From: Trametopsis cervina
Lineage: Eukaryota > Basidiomycota > Agaricomycetes > Polyporales > Irpicaceae
Assembly (NCBI GenBank): GCA_022385755.1
Contig: MU278392.1
Location: forward strand, 36,903 to 100,902
DNA: 64,000 nt
Direction: 5' to 3'
Of this stretch, positions 49,273-60,330 are shown piece by piece (within the stretch, counting starts at the first letter, position 1; each line of letters starts with the position of its first letter). The notes beneath the pieces are model-generated. The model searched no databases. It saw only the letters and a program-made list of their open reading frames with translations, and was not told the DNA's origin. The position numbers and the translations under genes are program-made.

Positions 49273-50231
49273 GAGGACTTGTGCAATGCCAAGACGCAAT
49301 CGATTCTGCGAGCGATATGGACGACGAGCCCTAGCGTACGTCTTATATATGTGTTGGGCATCGAGCCGAAATACCTATGTAACTCTCGGGGCAGCTAAAG
49401 GGAACGAGCTAGACATAGATGATGTATGATGCCTGTTGGGGGCCACGATCGTATGTTAGGCTTTCAGCTTCAAGTCAAACGTCAGAATATCTCCACCACT
49501 ATGCAGGCATTGACAGTAGCTTACGATATTGTTGCCGTTAGCTATTCTCAGCGTCCGATTTGCGGCCAATATATGGGTTGCACAATGGACATATTGACAT
49601 GGGCGGTAATTGGTGGAGAAGGGGTGATATAGCAATGCTCTTGCTATAATCGCATTTCACAAGATAGATTGAATCTGGCTCACTCTCCGTTTGGCGGGCT
49701 ATGTGACCATGACTATGCTGTTGTAAAAGCTGTCAATTGTATCAGCTTGGGCTGCGCAGCGAGTCGTGACTTCTCCCGCTCTCATACGTCTTGAAAAACG
49801 ACATGCATTGAAAATCTCAACAGAGCTCTTATACCTTACCATCAAAGAATAAGTCTATGCATATTATATGAGAGTTGAAGCCGGATTCTCCTCACCAGTC
49901 AACATGAGTGATGTTACGCGATAAACATAATGGCAGCCAGTCTCCTAACCAACCAGGCGCTTGAACGCGGGCCGCCGTTTCGCTCATGCCTGTTTTGGAA
50001 ATACCGTTTTTACAAGTAAACTTGTCCCACATCGATGTGCACATCCCGTCGTTACTGCAAACCTGGTATAGTATTTCCTTCGTTTTCATTGATTGGAAGG
50101 AAGAGCTCATTTCTACTTGCTATACTGCATGAATAACCGGATGGCCTGGGCCGACGGACTACTATGTTCCGAACCTCACATGTACCGGTCGAAGAGAATA
50201 AAAATACAGTGGCTGAGCAGAGTCACACACA
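49273..50231. other. Intergenic stretch, no supported gene
   Basis: About 960 bp between GMC copy 3 (-) and a P450 relic (+). No motif-bearing ORF was found. Confidence 0.45.
49343..49350 (-). promoter_or_regulatory. TATA box of GMC copy 3
   Basis: ATATATAA on the minus strand, 71-78 bp upstream of the start codon. Confidence 0.55.
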
Positions 50232-50520
50232 TTATGCTTGAATATTGACAAGTTATGTATGGGGATGGACGGAGCTGTTTGGCACCAAAGTATGTCAATT
50301 CCCGTAAATTTCCAGTATAAAGCAAAAAAAAAAAAGAATATGGACGTTACCTAGCTTCGCGTATCGTGAACTCGCAATCAGACTTGCAAGTGGATCAGTC
50401 CCAACCTCTTCCTCAGTATGAGATGTGTAGCCGTTCTTTCTCTACGCGAGATTGTCACGCTGATGGCCAACACCTTCCTTAGGCAGCTCGCAAACAAATT
50501 AGATCAAGCGGTACAAGGAA
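50232..50520 (+). pseudogene. Relic of a third P450 (haem-loop and C-terminal region)
   Basis: This stretch can be aligned by eye with 45660-45945 of P450 copy 2. The haem-loop exon end and donor match (CTGTTTGGCACCAAAGTATG against TTGTTTAGCACCAAAGTACG). So do the intron (TTTCCAG), the next exon (GAACTCGCAATCAGACTTGC against GAGCTCACAATCGGACTCGC) and the sequence after the last donor (GCGAGATTGTCACGCTGATG against GCAAGATTGTCGTGCTGATA). The codons are out of frame and a poly-A run of 12 sits in the intron. No N-terminal part was found upstream. It is a decayed duplicate that cannot make a P450. Confidence 0.7.
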
Positions 50521-50599
50521 GCCATCCGTTCATTGGTCGCAGATGTAGAGACAGTTCTAGCCTCTGAGATCCATGCAGCACCGACCAGAGCTTCGCATG

Positions 50600-50915
50600 G
50601 TCTATGTGTTGTACCGCTGGAAATGCTCTTTGCCGCGCCGTGGCATTCCCGTCGTCGTCAGCCCTGATATCAAGGTGAGTCAGCGTATAGTGTCTCTTCT
50701 CTCCAATCTCACGTGATACATTTTCAAGGTACGGTATTACGATACATGCTCATTAGCCGAAAGTCAAGTTCTGATCACTGTTCTGCCTAAGAACTCAGTG
50801 CTAGCGAATAGTGGATAGTATTCGAGAATGCGCCGTAGATGAGTTCCGTGGGCACACTGTATATATATTCTTGATCTCCACGGACTGGGTCATATGCGCG
50901 TTCGGTAAGTGCTTC
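50600..50915 (+). pseudogene. Possible relic of an ABC transporter nucleotide-binding domain
   Basis: Two short readings look like the last nucleotide-binding domain of an ABC-C type exporter. VLYRWKCSLPRRGIPVVVSP followed by DIK fits the 'ALFR...G.I.IDG.DI' region. NSVLANS, a break, then DSIRECAVDEFRGHTVYI fits the 'ATANVD...IIREEF...TVI' region after Walker B. They are in different frames with stops between them. The match is from memory of the family and is weak; chance cannot be excluded. From about 50916 to 51423 nothing further is recognised. Confidence 0.35.
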
Positions 50916-51423
50916 ACACCGCTTCAGATGTGGGATGCTTCAATAAATTCTCATCTTCCGTTTCCATGTGCTTATCACGCTTCTTTGCGATTTTCGAGGA
51001 CTCTGATGACTTCAACGGTATCTGAACGTTCTTACATCAGGACATGCCCCCTGATTTTCGTCTCCTTCCGCATCATCTTTACGGCCGCATAGTCGGGACG
51101 AAGAAGCGTCGTGGCGGCGCTCGACGGAGAAGACCCTATAGGGAATCATCCGCTTAGTGAAGAACATTGATGCTCGGTGAGTCAGAGTTGATCAGCGAGT
51201 ATCTGTGCGTTCGCCTTCGTCTAGCTGCGATGAGAGCTCGTAGAGAACCAGAACCACTGTATGAGAACACATAGCCCGGGCACGGGGCAGGTTTCACGGT
51301 ATCACGTATATTAGTACGGCATAGTACATCTATATACAGCAATATTTCTATCAACGGGATGGCGTCAATCTGAGGGCGGGCAGGCTACAGGGAGCTTTGG
51401 AGTGTCCTTGGAGCGAAGACAGA

Positions 51424-53229
51424 TCAGACACTGGTGTCGCTTGACCCGCCTTTCTGGCTTTGCCCGACCATTGTGAGGTGGTCAGGGTTCTCCTGGGGCC
51501 AGTCTATATCCGCTTTCCCAAGCTCACCCATGTCTCCCATCTCGTGGGTTTCAACATGGACAAATACCTGTGCGGACGTCAGAAATGAGGATACCACGGG
51601 AGCAGTGCGCACTCACCCCAGCAGAAGTAGTCTGCGGCAATTCTACTTGCTGTGAAACGGAGAACAACAGAAGGTAAATTAGCGGGTCGCTTCTTCTTCG
51701 CTCTCGAAGGTAAGGTGAGCGCACCCTTCTGACAGCACCTAAGCCGGTTTGGCCATTCTTTTTGATTACACTGTTCTCGGAGGTGTCAAAGAACACGTTC
51801 GGGTTAATGCGAGAGTTGAGGGTAGCCATGAGAGAGTTCGTGTAGAGCTTCGATAGCGGGATATTGAACAGAAGATGCCTGCGAGAGAATCCAGTCAGCA
51901 CCCCATATCATTGATATAGTGGCGGATTGGGAATAACGTACAGCCCTGTAGGCTGGATACGAAGACAGATTAGTGCACGGTACACATATTCAGTGTCATG
52001 GTACTTACATTAGCCAGGAAAACAATGAGATCGACGGTTGCCCAGATGGAGGTGATGAGACCATTCGAGACAGTCACTGGAGGCGGCCGGAGTGTACGGG
52101 AGTGTTGAACGTCAACTCTCGAAGAAGTACTATGTCCACGTACCTCTGATAATCTTGTTCAGCATATCATCCGTCTTCGAGAAGCCAGTTCTGTGTCTTC
52201 GCTGAGGGGAAGGTCAATCCCACGCGCAACGCAGTAAATTGAATAAGCGGGCTCACTAAATGCCAGGTCAGCACTGTAGTGATTGTGAGGTCGCACACGG
52301 AGGCTCCAATGAGCCAAACGATGACCACAACTTTGAAGTCCTGGAAGTCGACGAAGTTCGGAGTGAAGTGTATCGAAATAGCTGTCCCGATCCCTCCGAC
52401 TGTACGGGTCACACACTCAGTACTATGCACGAAAGTCAAACATGCAGAAGACTGACCAATGGAGGTCAGCGCAGTAAGGACGACGAAAACCGTGATGAAA
52501 GGGTTTTTCATCAGCTTATGAATGCGCCAGGCGAAGAAGAGCTGCACGATAGTTGCGACGATTCCCTAGGTACACCATCAGTCATAGTATGCCAAGAAAA
52601 GCTTCATCAACGGAGATTCACTGTCATCGCCGGCTCTGTGTTCAAGTTGAACGGTGAGCTCAGCAGATACATACGTGAAAGGATTATCACTAACCGGTTG
52701 CGAAGACTACATGATTAAAAAATGTGAGGAAACAGTTCTGTTCGTACACTATGATCTGAAGACATACCCCAGTTGGCCGTATTTAAGGCGTTGAGATCAT
52801 CTGAGTATATTGTTGTCAGTTCCGGTACGTTCGCACATGGAGCTATCCTACTCACTGAAGTGGAGGATCACTATGTCGTAGATCCAGAAGACGATGAAGA
52901 CTGTGTGAACGGTGTCACCGGCGAGAAGCAATAGGACCTGCAGAGCGGTTAAATCCCTTGTTCCGAAGAGACTCTGGGATACATACCAAGAGTTTCACCC
53001 ATGTTTTATCACTGCTCAAGTTAGCCACGCGAAGGGAGGATATGTGTCTGATACGTACTGCGCGAATCTTGAAAAGTACATGAAGCACTGCAGCAACATT
53101 ATGCCAAAAAGAACGAGGTTGAACACAACGCCCAAAAGGCTGGGGCCATGCCTATCGTGGTATGACTGTTAGTCGATATTCGCACTTCATGTTGGCCGCA
53201 ACTTACGCAATAGTAGCCGGAGACCCCAT
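51424..53229 (-). CDS. DUF6534-type seven-helix membrane protein, copy 2
   Basis: Paralog of the gene at 31722, on the opposite strand. The first exon MGSPATIA (ATG at 53227-53229) splices to HGPSLLGVVFNLVLFGIML. Later exons carry QLFFAWRIHKLMKNPFITV, FKVVVIVWLIGASVCDLTIT, VSNGLITSIWATVDLIVFL and HLLFNIPLSKLYTNSLMATL followed by NSR. The tail has NPNVFFDTSENSVIKKNG and a last exon VFVHVETHEMGDMGELG, ending SDTSV. The VFVHVETHEM start of the last exon is identical to copy 1. The cytoplasmic tails differ most. About ten short introns. No disruption was found in the exons read. Confidence 0.83.
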
Positions 53230-53293
53230 AGTGCCAGTTCACTTCGATAAAGGAGTGGGGATCTATGGAGAGGCATGACGGGAAAGTCTTAGC

Positions 53294-53301
53294 TTATATA
53301 A
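53294..53301 (-). promoter_or_regulatory. TATA box of DUF6534 copy 2
   Basis: TTATATAA on the minus strand, 65-72 bp upstream of the start codon at 53229. Confidence 0.55.
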
Positions 53302-53754
53302 CTTGTCACCGACCAATGTGAGCATTCTCAGCCACCCTCTTAGAATTCTGAGCTCCCTCGGCTATAGACAAGGGTCGCATGATGCGATCTTCGCACCGGC
53401 GAAGTTAAATCTGTGCCGTCCTGGGTGCTGCCGTATAAATCTTGAGACGGTTGCATCACCCCGGAAAGAATGTAGAGCGGATGTCAAAATGATCAGTAAG
53501 CCCGTTGCTATTCAATGCGGTCTTGAACGCATAATCGAAGCTGAACTCTATGCTCGAGGTGTTATAACAGGGACCTCGCTTGTGAAAGCACGTGGACCAT
53601 CGCTACCCTCACTACACACTGTATCAGAAGTCAGCTTGGTTCATAGTGAAAAGCACGACTGACCTACATTTATCAGTCTTGTACATGAATGTTAGAGTTA
53701 CGTTAGATATTCTGAATCAGGAAGCGCCCGAGCGTTACAATGTCGCAAAAAGCT

Positions 53755-53776
53755 CTAGCGCCTCCGGAGGCGCTAG
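53755..53776. repeat. Perfect 22-bp palindrome
   Basis: CTAGCGCCTCC at 53755-53765 is followed directly by its exact reverse complement at 53766-53776. It sits about 330 bp upstream of the transposase start codon. It could be a transposon end element, a protein-binding site or a hairpin; nothing in the sequence decides. Confidence 0.8.
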
Positions 53777-54026
53777 CATCTGAGGCGTCTCCGGTATTGA
53801 TCTGTATGCCATTTGGAGGAACCGTGGCATCCAGAGGTCTAGAACGGATCGGGAGATTCCGCTGAGCATCCATCAGTCCTTCGGCGGCTGTAACAGTATC
53901 AGATGATCATCTGGATGGCGTCTGGACGCGGGGCTGCTCAACGTTCGACTCCTCACTCCCTGTTCGTCCCTTTCCTCCTCACAACCCCCTCATTGCAAGA
54001 AAACCCTTACGGCTGTGCGGCCACAC

Positions 54027-54036
54027 ATATAAAAAA
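54027..54036 (+). promoter_or_regulatory. TATA box of the Plavaka transposase gene
   Basis: ATATAAAAAA, about 67-76 bp upstream of the ATG at 54103. Confidence 0.5.
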
Positions 54037-54102
54037 GGTGTGTAAATAGTATCTGAATGCAGGGGACAGCTGAATGTGTTCCCTTTAGGCAGTGAACATA
54101 CT

Positions 54103-57100
54103 ATGCCTCGGGCTAATTCAGAGCAGGCACGGACGGTCGTCTGCAAGCTATGTGGGAAGACATTCAGTTCCCGCGGGATTATCATGCATGAGCGATCATG
54201 TCGTCGGGACCAGGAGAAGAAGGCGGTGTATGAGGGATTGCGTGCAGAGGAGGAGATGGAACGTGCACAAAGGAAAGGTACGTCTAAGTTGTGGTTTTCT
54301 ACTTCGTGCTAAGGCTAACAGTATGTCACGCCAAGTAGCTCGTAAACACGGCAAGACCAAGAGAGCACCCTCACCGGTGCAACTGTCACAAACTGGTACG
54401 TCATATAAATCTGCGAATATATTTATGGTGTCGTTATCCTGTCAACAGACACTCAAAATGTATCTGGTCCATCTCGTCACATTGATTATACTGATGATCC
54501 GGCTCATCATGGTAGGTTATCCATTTCCTCTGTAGCACAGCCTTCAATATTTCTGTAGGACTCTTCGTTCCATTTCGTGCTGGGCGCCAAGGTCCTCGCA
54601 CACATGAACCAGTTGATATGCCGTCTGACAGCATTCAGCCAGAGGATTCGCAGTCTCGTCTGCCGGTTCTCGACCTCGGGAGTGACCTGCCAGAGCCTCC
54701 GCCAGTAGTCGATAGCATTCAAGTCCAGTTCCATCCCAGCTTGAACCGACAATCCGCTGTCTATGACTTCCAGGACTATCAACCTGACCGGGTTGCAGGT
54801 GGCATGCCGGAAAATCTCGATGATGAACCATGGCACCCATTCAAGTCCCGCGCAGACTTTGAGTTTGCTTCTCTTACACAAGAGACTAGAATGAACACAG
54901 ATCAGATCAAAAGACTATTGCAACTCATCATGCAGGTGAAGAGGGGTCAGGACATCAGCTTTGTCCGTCCAGCCGATGTTGATGCAGCATGGCAGAGAGC
55001 TGCATATTTGTATCCCACGGTATGTCAGTAGATTGTGTATAGCTTGTATCTTATTAGTGAATATATTAGTTTACTCAAACTACCTTAACTGTTCCTTACG
55101 ATAATCAAGACAAGTCTGTTCAGTTTCACCATCGACCTCTATGGGACTGGGTCCTTCATCAAGTTCAAGATCCCAGTCTTGCATCTCATTTTCACTGGGA
55201 TGCTCAACGTGTCTCAAAGTACAATGGATCTGAATGGGTACGCTTCTATGAAGAGCCATGGACTGCTGATATGTTTTGGGATGTTCAGGTTTGATTTTAA
55301 TCAAATAAGTTCAGCGAAAATGTTTTTAACATGATTTTAATTATAGACATCTATTGCTCAAATTCATCCAGAAGGGCGCCCTCTTGGAATTATTCTTTGG
55401 GCAGATAAAAGCAAATTATCTACCTTTGGATCTCAAAAGGGTCATCCTATTGTAGCACAAATTGGAAATCTAGACAACGCTATACGTAATGGAGGTGGAA
55501 TTGGAGGTGGTCGTATAGTTGGTCTTGTTCCTGTGGTAAGTAGTCAGCTATTTATTTTTTACATCAACTAAAGATTAAATTTCAGATTGAGGAAGATGTC
55601 GAAGAGCAAGGGAAAAAGCGTTATATCGATTGGAAGAATGCAATATATCATGCCGCCTTTCAAGTCTTGCTTAAAGAGATCGCCAAACATTCTGAAACAG
55701 GATATTCAACTTATTGTGGCGATCAAATTCTCCGTGTTCTCTTTCCATTCATTCTTATACTTGCAGCTGATTATGAAGAACAGTGAGTTTTTATTTTTAT
55801 TTTTATTGATATTATTTATTTTAATTTTAATAAAGAACCTATCTGGCACTCATTCGAGGACTGCAAGGTTTAGCACCTTGTACAATCTGTTTGATTCCAA
55901 AAGGAAAACTTGCAGATTTATCTGTACAGTATCCTGAAAGGAATCAGCAAGAGATTGAAAGGATAATAAACAAAGAAGAAGCAAAAGGACAAAAGGAGAA
56001 CATTTTAAAGCCTATGGGTTTGCGACCTGTGAAGGTATGAAATTTATATAATCATTTTTTTTTACAATTGAGTGACTTTTTTCCTAGAATGCACTTTTTG
56101 AAATAAAAAATACAGACATCTTCCGATCTTTATCCTTTGACCGCCTGCATGCATATTCTCTTGGTTTATTTGTTCACTTATGGTCATTGCTCAAGACTCG
56201 CATTGAAAATCGAGGCCGAGATGCACAGCGATACTTTGAAAGCAGGTTTGACAATTCTTTTAGATTTTATTCATATTATTCTAATTAATATTTAGTATGG
56301 ATTCAGTACCTTCTTGGTCTAAATTGACACACTTTCCACATGCAATGCATATGGATTTTTCTGATGGTAGCAAATGGGCAGATTTTCAAAAGGTAAGTTT
56401 TTTTTTGCTTTTCATTAATTCATAATCTAATATTTTCAAGACCATTGTTCAATCTTGCTTCAATCTTTTTGCCCCAGATAATGATCCCAAGACCTATCAA
56501 CTACTGAAGGTTTTGCGCAAGTATATCGAATGCGATATGTATGTTTCACTTGGAGTTCAAACTGAAGAGACATTGCAAGATTATGAGCAAACAATTCAAG
56601 ACTTTGGATTTCATCTTAAGGTATATTCACTTTATAATCCATATTTGTATATTGATTTTGTATAGGCCTACAGTGATATATCTGATGGTGATGAAGACTT
56701 CAAAAATTGGAATGGAATAATCAAAGCGCATACACATATTCATGCAACTCGTGATATACGTTTGAAAGGTGTTATGCGAAATATGGATACTCGTGTCTTT
56801 GAGAAATTTCATGGCCCATTGCGGACAGCATACAAATTGCAAACAAACTTCAAAGATGTTGAGAAACAGGTATGAGTTTATTTATGTAATATTCTTCTAA
56901 TGATTTTTCATGCAAATACAGCTCGGCCGTCTCGACGATCTTGCACTGATCTCTTGTGATATACAAGCACATATTGATGAGATCGATCAATATCATCATG
57001 AACAGAAGAAACTTGATGACATAGTGAAGAAGACAGTGCAGTCCTTGTTTGGCCATGTCTATCTTGGTTCTCCACAGAAGCCCGAAACAATTGCAGCAGT

Positions 57101-57800
57101 TACGCAGGGCAATGCTGATGATGAAGGCTATACCCATTTTCATAATAAAATCAACAAATGTTTGGCATCTTTGCTACATCAAGAATATGAAGATGGTGAA
57201 CGTACTGTGAGACCAGGAGTAATCAAGATACATAACAATGATACTGTAAGTCTGTCTCTACTAAACTGCCAGATCACATTCAGTCCTTACATAAGAAACC
57301 CGTCAAATTAGATCAAAGGGTATCAGTATCTAAAAGTGAACTACGAGTCAGAAGTGACTTGGCGAGAGGTGACAGACACACTCCGTTGCTCGCCAATGTT
57401 CTTCGGTGCTCCCCGACATGACACAGTGCTCATAGAGACCATCGACCCCAACACACAACTTCCTGGCCTGCCAATGTTCGGCAAGTTAGTCTATGTCTTC
57501 GAGCTTACTTATGACGGCAAGTCATATGCACTGGCCCTGGTCCAACCATTTCACACTCTTCCGGGGCCTGTTCGACCTGTTGACTATGACCTAGGACTGT
57601 GCCGAGTACGTGCGCATAGTCGGAAGGATACCTGCGTGGTACCTGTGCGTTCTATAAGACGGGGAGCATTACTTATCAGCAATGCAGACTCTTATGAAGG
57701 AGATCACCTGGTTGTTGACACATTAGACGAGGACATGTTCTTGCGTTGTATGCATCTATTCCCAAACAGAGACATGGTAGCTCTGCGGCGTAGAAATTAG
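54103..57800 (+). mobile_element. Plavaka-type DNA transposon: transposase gene
   Basis: Multi-exon transposase-like gene of the Plavaka group common in Agaricomycetes. It opens with a C2H2 finger (VCKLCGKTFSSRGIIMHERSC). Short exons (ARKHGKTKRAPSPV; GLFVPFRAGRQGPRTHEPVD) lead to the family block EPWHPFKSRADFEFASLTQE and DQIKRLLQLIMQVKRG. The core follows: HFHWDAQRVSKYNGSEWVRF, GIILWADKSKLSTFGSQKGH, IGGGRIVGLVPVIEEDVEEQ and YCGDQILRVLFPFILILAAD. The C-terminal YESEVTWREVTDTLRCSPMF with FFGAPRHDTVLIET closes the gene at 57798-57800. All exon readings tried stay open, so the gene may be intact. DNA between about 55.08 and 56.95 kb is visibly AT-rich compared with both ends. Terminal inverted repeats and target-site duplications were not identified. 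Confidence 0.82.
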
Positions 57801-57899
57801 AACTGTAACATACCTTATCTGTTTTGACACACACCTGGGACACATCGGAATGTGATCTAGTTCTGCCGCAACAATGTCATCTGCACACACAACTCTCCC

Positions 57900-60330
57900 C
57901 ATGCGCCATCCCTACGTCTGACGACTCAGCGCAGTAGCCTGCCGACGTATCAGAGCTGGAGCCGTGATGCTTCGTGTGTGTCGGCGCGTCCGAAGTAAGT
58001 CTGCGTGTTCGTCCAGTTGGGCGAGACGAGACGAGGGGCGAGGAGGCAGACACGCCTGCACATCCTGCCTGGTTTGCCCCATAGCGTAGTTGTAGCATAC
58101 TTGTAATCGAGTCGGCGTGGAGCCCATTCTGACGAGTAGCGCGAGTGGGTTCCGGCGAGGCTTTGGGGGAGACGCGACGGTGACGTGGGTGCGCCGGAGG
58201 AGGGGAAGGAGACGGAGGATGAAGAGGAGGGAGGTGAGGCGAGGTGAGCACGCGGGCTGGACGACGGCGGAGCTCTGTAGCTCGTTGTGCGTGCAGTGCA
58301 GCGCGGTGGTCGTACCCGCGTCGAGGACACGCTGATGTCGATCGCATCCCTTGGACGTCCCTCCGTCGACGCGATATGCTGAGTTGACCGCGCGCGCGCG
58401 CACGATGGTGAGTTGGTCTGCGACGTCTGACGCGTGGGGAGCGGGGAGTGTGTGCGGCCTTGGCGTACGGCTGGCTGCTGCTGGTGATTGCGACGTCGGA
58501 GTGCTGAGTGTGTGCGCCGACATGCGATTGCAATCCGGTCCGCCTCACGAGATCTTGCCGTACAGTACTTGTATACCGCCTGAGTCCTCGTAGCGCGGGC
58601 GGGGTGCTTGTGAGAGTCGGTTGTTGCGGATCGCCACGCCGATGTGGTTGCCCTTGAGTCTGTGCGAGTGGGTCTAGAAGCACCGCCGTATGTGCGATGC
58701 GGCGTGTAGTGAAGCGGGGCGGGGGATGCGGGACGGGGCGGAAGTTCGCATTGATGGATCTGAGAGCGTTGTGAGGACGAGGTGCAGACGAGCGAGACGA
58801 GACGAGGGCACTTACAGAGTGTCTGCGGCGTATGGCGCGTGCGGATGAGTTGGACGCAACGCACGCCCACTTGCGTTCACCGCTGCCCATCCCCACATCC
58901 CCGCATCCTCGCATACCTCAAACCCGATGCTAGCGATCCACGAGCGTGAGACGTCGGCGTCATCGTCCGAGCCGCAGGCAAACGAGCGCGAAAGAGAACC
59001 GGACACGGGCGTGCTGCTGTTGCGTTCTGCACTGTACTGCACTGCCCGCGTTCCGTGCTGTCTGATTGCCTTCGCGTGAGATGAGGGTAGACGGCGCGGG
59101 GAAAGTCCCAGTGCGTTATGAGAGAGAGGCGTGCGGTGAGGGATGCGCTGTGGCGTGGCGCAGCGCGCACACAAACGCGGCTGCGTGGCGGGAATGACGA
59201 GAATGTCGTCGTTGCGCGTGCAGGCAGCCGCGTTCGGATGCGCAGTGCGTGCACTTCACTGATTGCACGCGGGCTTGCTGTGTGCGTGCGTTGAGATGGG
59301 GAGACGCTGCTGTTGAGCGGATCCCTTGGAAGTCCCTCCGTCGACGCGGTGCAAACGCCGCCGTTCAGCGATGTACTGAGTTGACAGTGCGCGCGCACGT
59401 CTGGTGAGGCAGCCTGCGACGTCTGACGACTGACGCGTAGGGCATGTGTCCAGAGTGTGCTGCTGTTGCTAGCGACGTCGGAGTGCTGAGTGCGTGTCGA
59501 CGTGCAATTGCAATTCGTCCCGCAGTGCTGAACAGTAGGCGTGTCTCGCCTTCGTCGTCGTCGTCGTTGCGCGGGCGCGGGTGCGGGGCTTGTGAACGTC
59601 GGAGGGCGTGCAGTTGTTGCGCACCGCGACGTCGGCGGGGTTACCCTGGTGTTCAGCGTCGAAGTGATCGAGATTAGAGCACTGCTGTAGATGCAGTGCA
59701 GCGTGTATAGAGGCAGGACGGGCGAAACGAGGCGGGGTAGGGCGTGGGTTTGATCTGCGAGTGGGAGAACAGTGTGAGGCGCAGACGAGAGGCAAGAGGA
59801 GGAGAGGACACTTACCAAGTGTCCAGGGCGTATGGTGAGTGCGGGCGAGTTGGATGCACATTCCCTTGTGTTCACCACTGCCTGTCCCCGCATCCGTCTA
59901 CCCGTCGGTCCTATCCTATCCCCCAAACTGACTGCCCGCGATCCATGAACGTGAGACGTCGGCGTTGAAGGCGGAGGCAACGAGGGCGAGGGAACGTGCG
60001 TGCCGCCGCATTCTGCGCTGTTCTTGTCCTGTGTGATTGTGTTGCGCGTGCTTGGCAGTGTGAGATGGGCGGACGGAGCGAGCACAGTTGAGTGTGTTGG
60101 GAGAGAAGAGTTGGCGGCGTGAGGTGAGATGCAGCGCGGCGCGCACACAAACGCGGCTGCACAGCGAGAATGACAGAGTTGTCATTGCGCTGGGTAGCCG
60201 CGTTCAGATGCGCAGTGCGTGCTCTTCGTGTTGCGTGCGGTGCGTGCTGATTGCGTCGTGCATTGAGTTGCGGGGTAGATGCTGATGTCGTCGACAGTGG
60301 CGGAATGCGACGGGGCGAGCAGTGCGACTT
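57900..60330. repeat. GC-rich degenerate direct repeat, unit about 1 kb, roughly 2.4 copies
   Basis: Matching landmarks recur about 975-1000 bp apart. CCCTTGGA(C/A)GTCCCTCCGTC occurs at 58348 and 59323; a CTTAC...GGCGTATGG block at 58811 and 59811; GATCCA(C/T)GA(A/G)CGTGAGACG near 58937 and 59939; and CGCACACAAACGCGGCTGC at about 59166 and 60144. The units differ by many substitutions and small indels. A (CG)n run lies at 58389-58400. Long minus-strand ORFs cross the region in several frames but do not conserve protein sequence between units, so I treat it as non-coding repeat DNA. Confidence 0.75.

Larger units (their letters stand above)
53302..54102. other. Intergenic stretch at the edge of the cluster
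   Basis: About 800 bp between DUF6534 copy 2 (-) and the Plavaka transposase gene (+). It contains a perfect palindrome and the TATA element of the transposase. The left end of the transposon should lie here but no terminal repeat could be fixed by eye. Confidence 0.45.

Noticed and set aside
53302..58100. Terminal inverted repeats of the Plavaka element
   Set aside because: Short similar strings (for example GGGACA...GAATGTG near 54064 and 57838) occur but are in direct rather than inverted orientation and are imperfect, so no ends were called.
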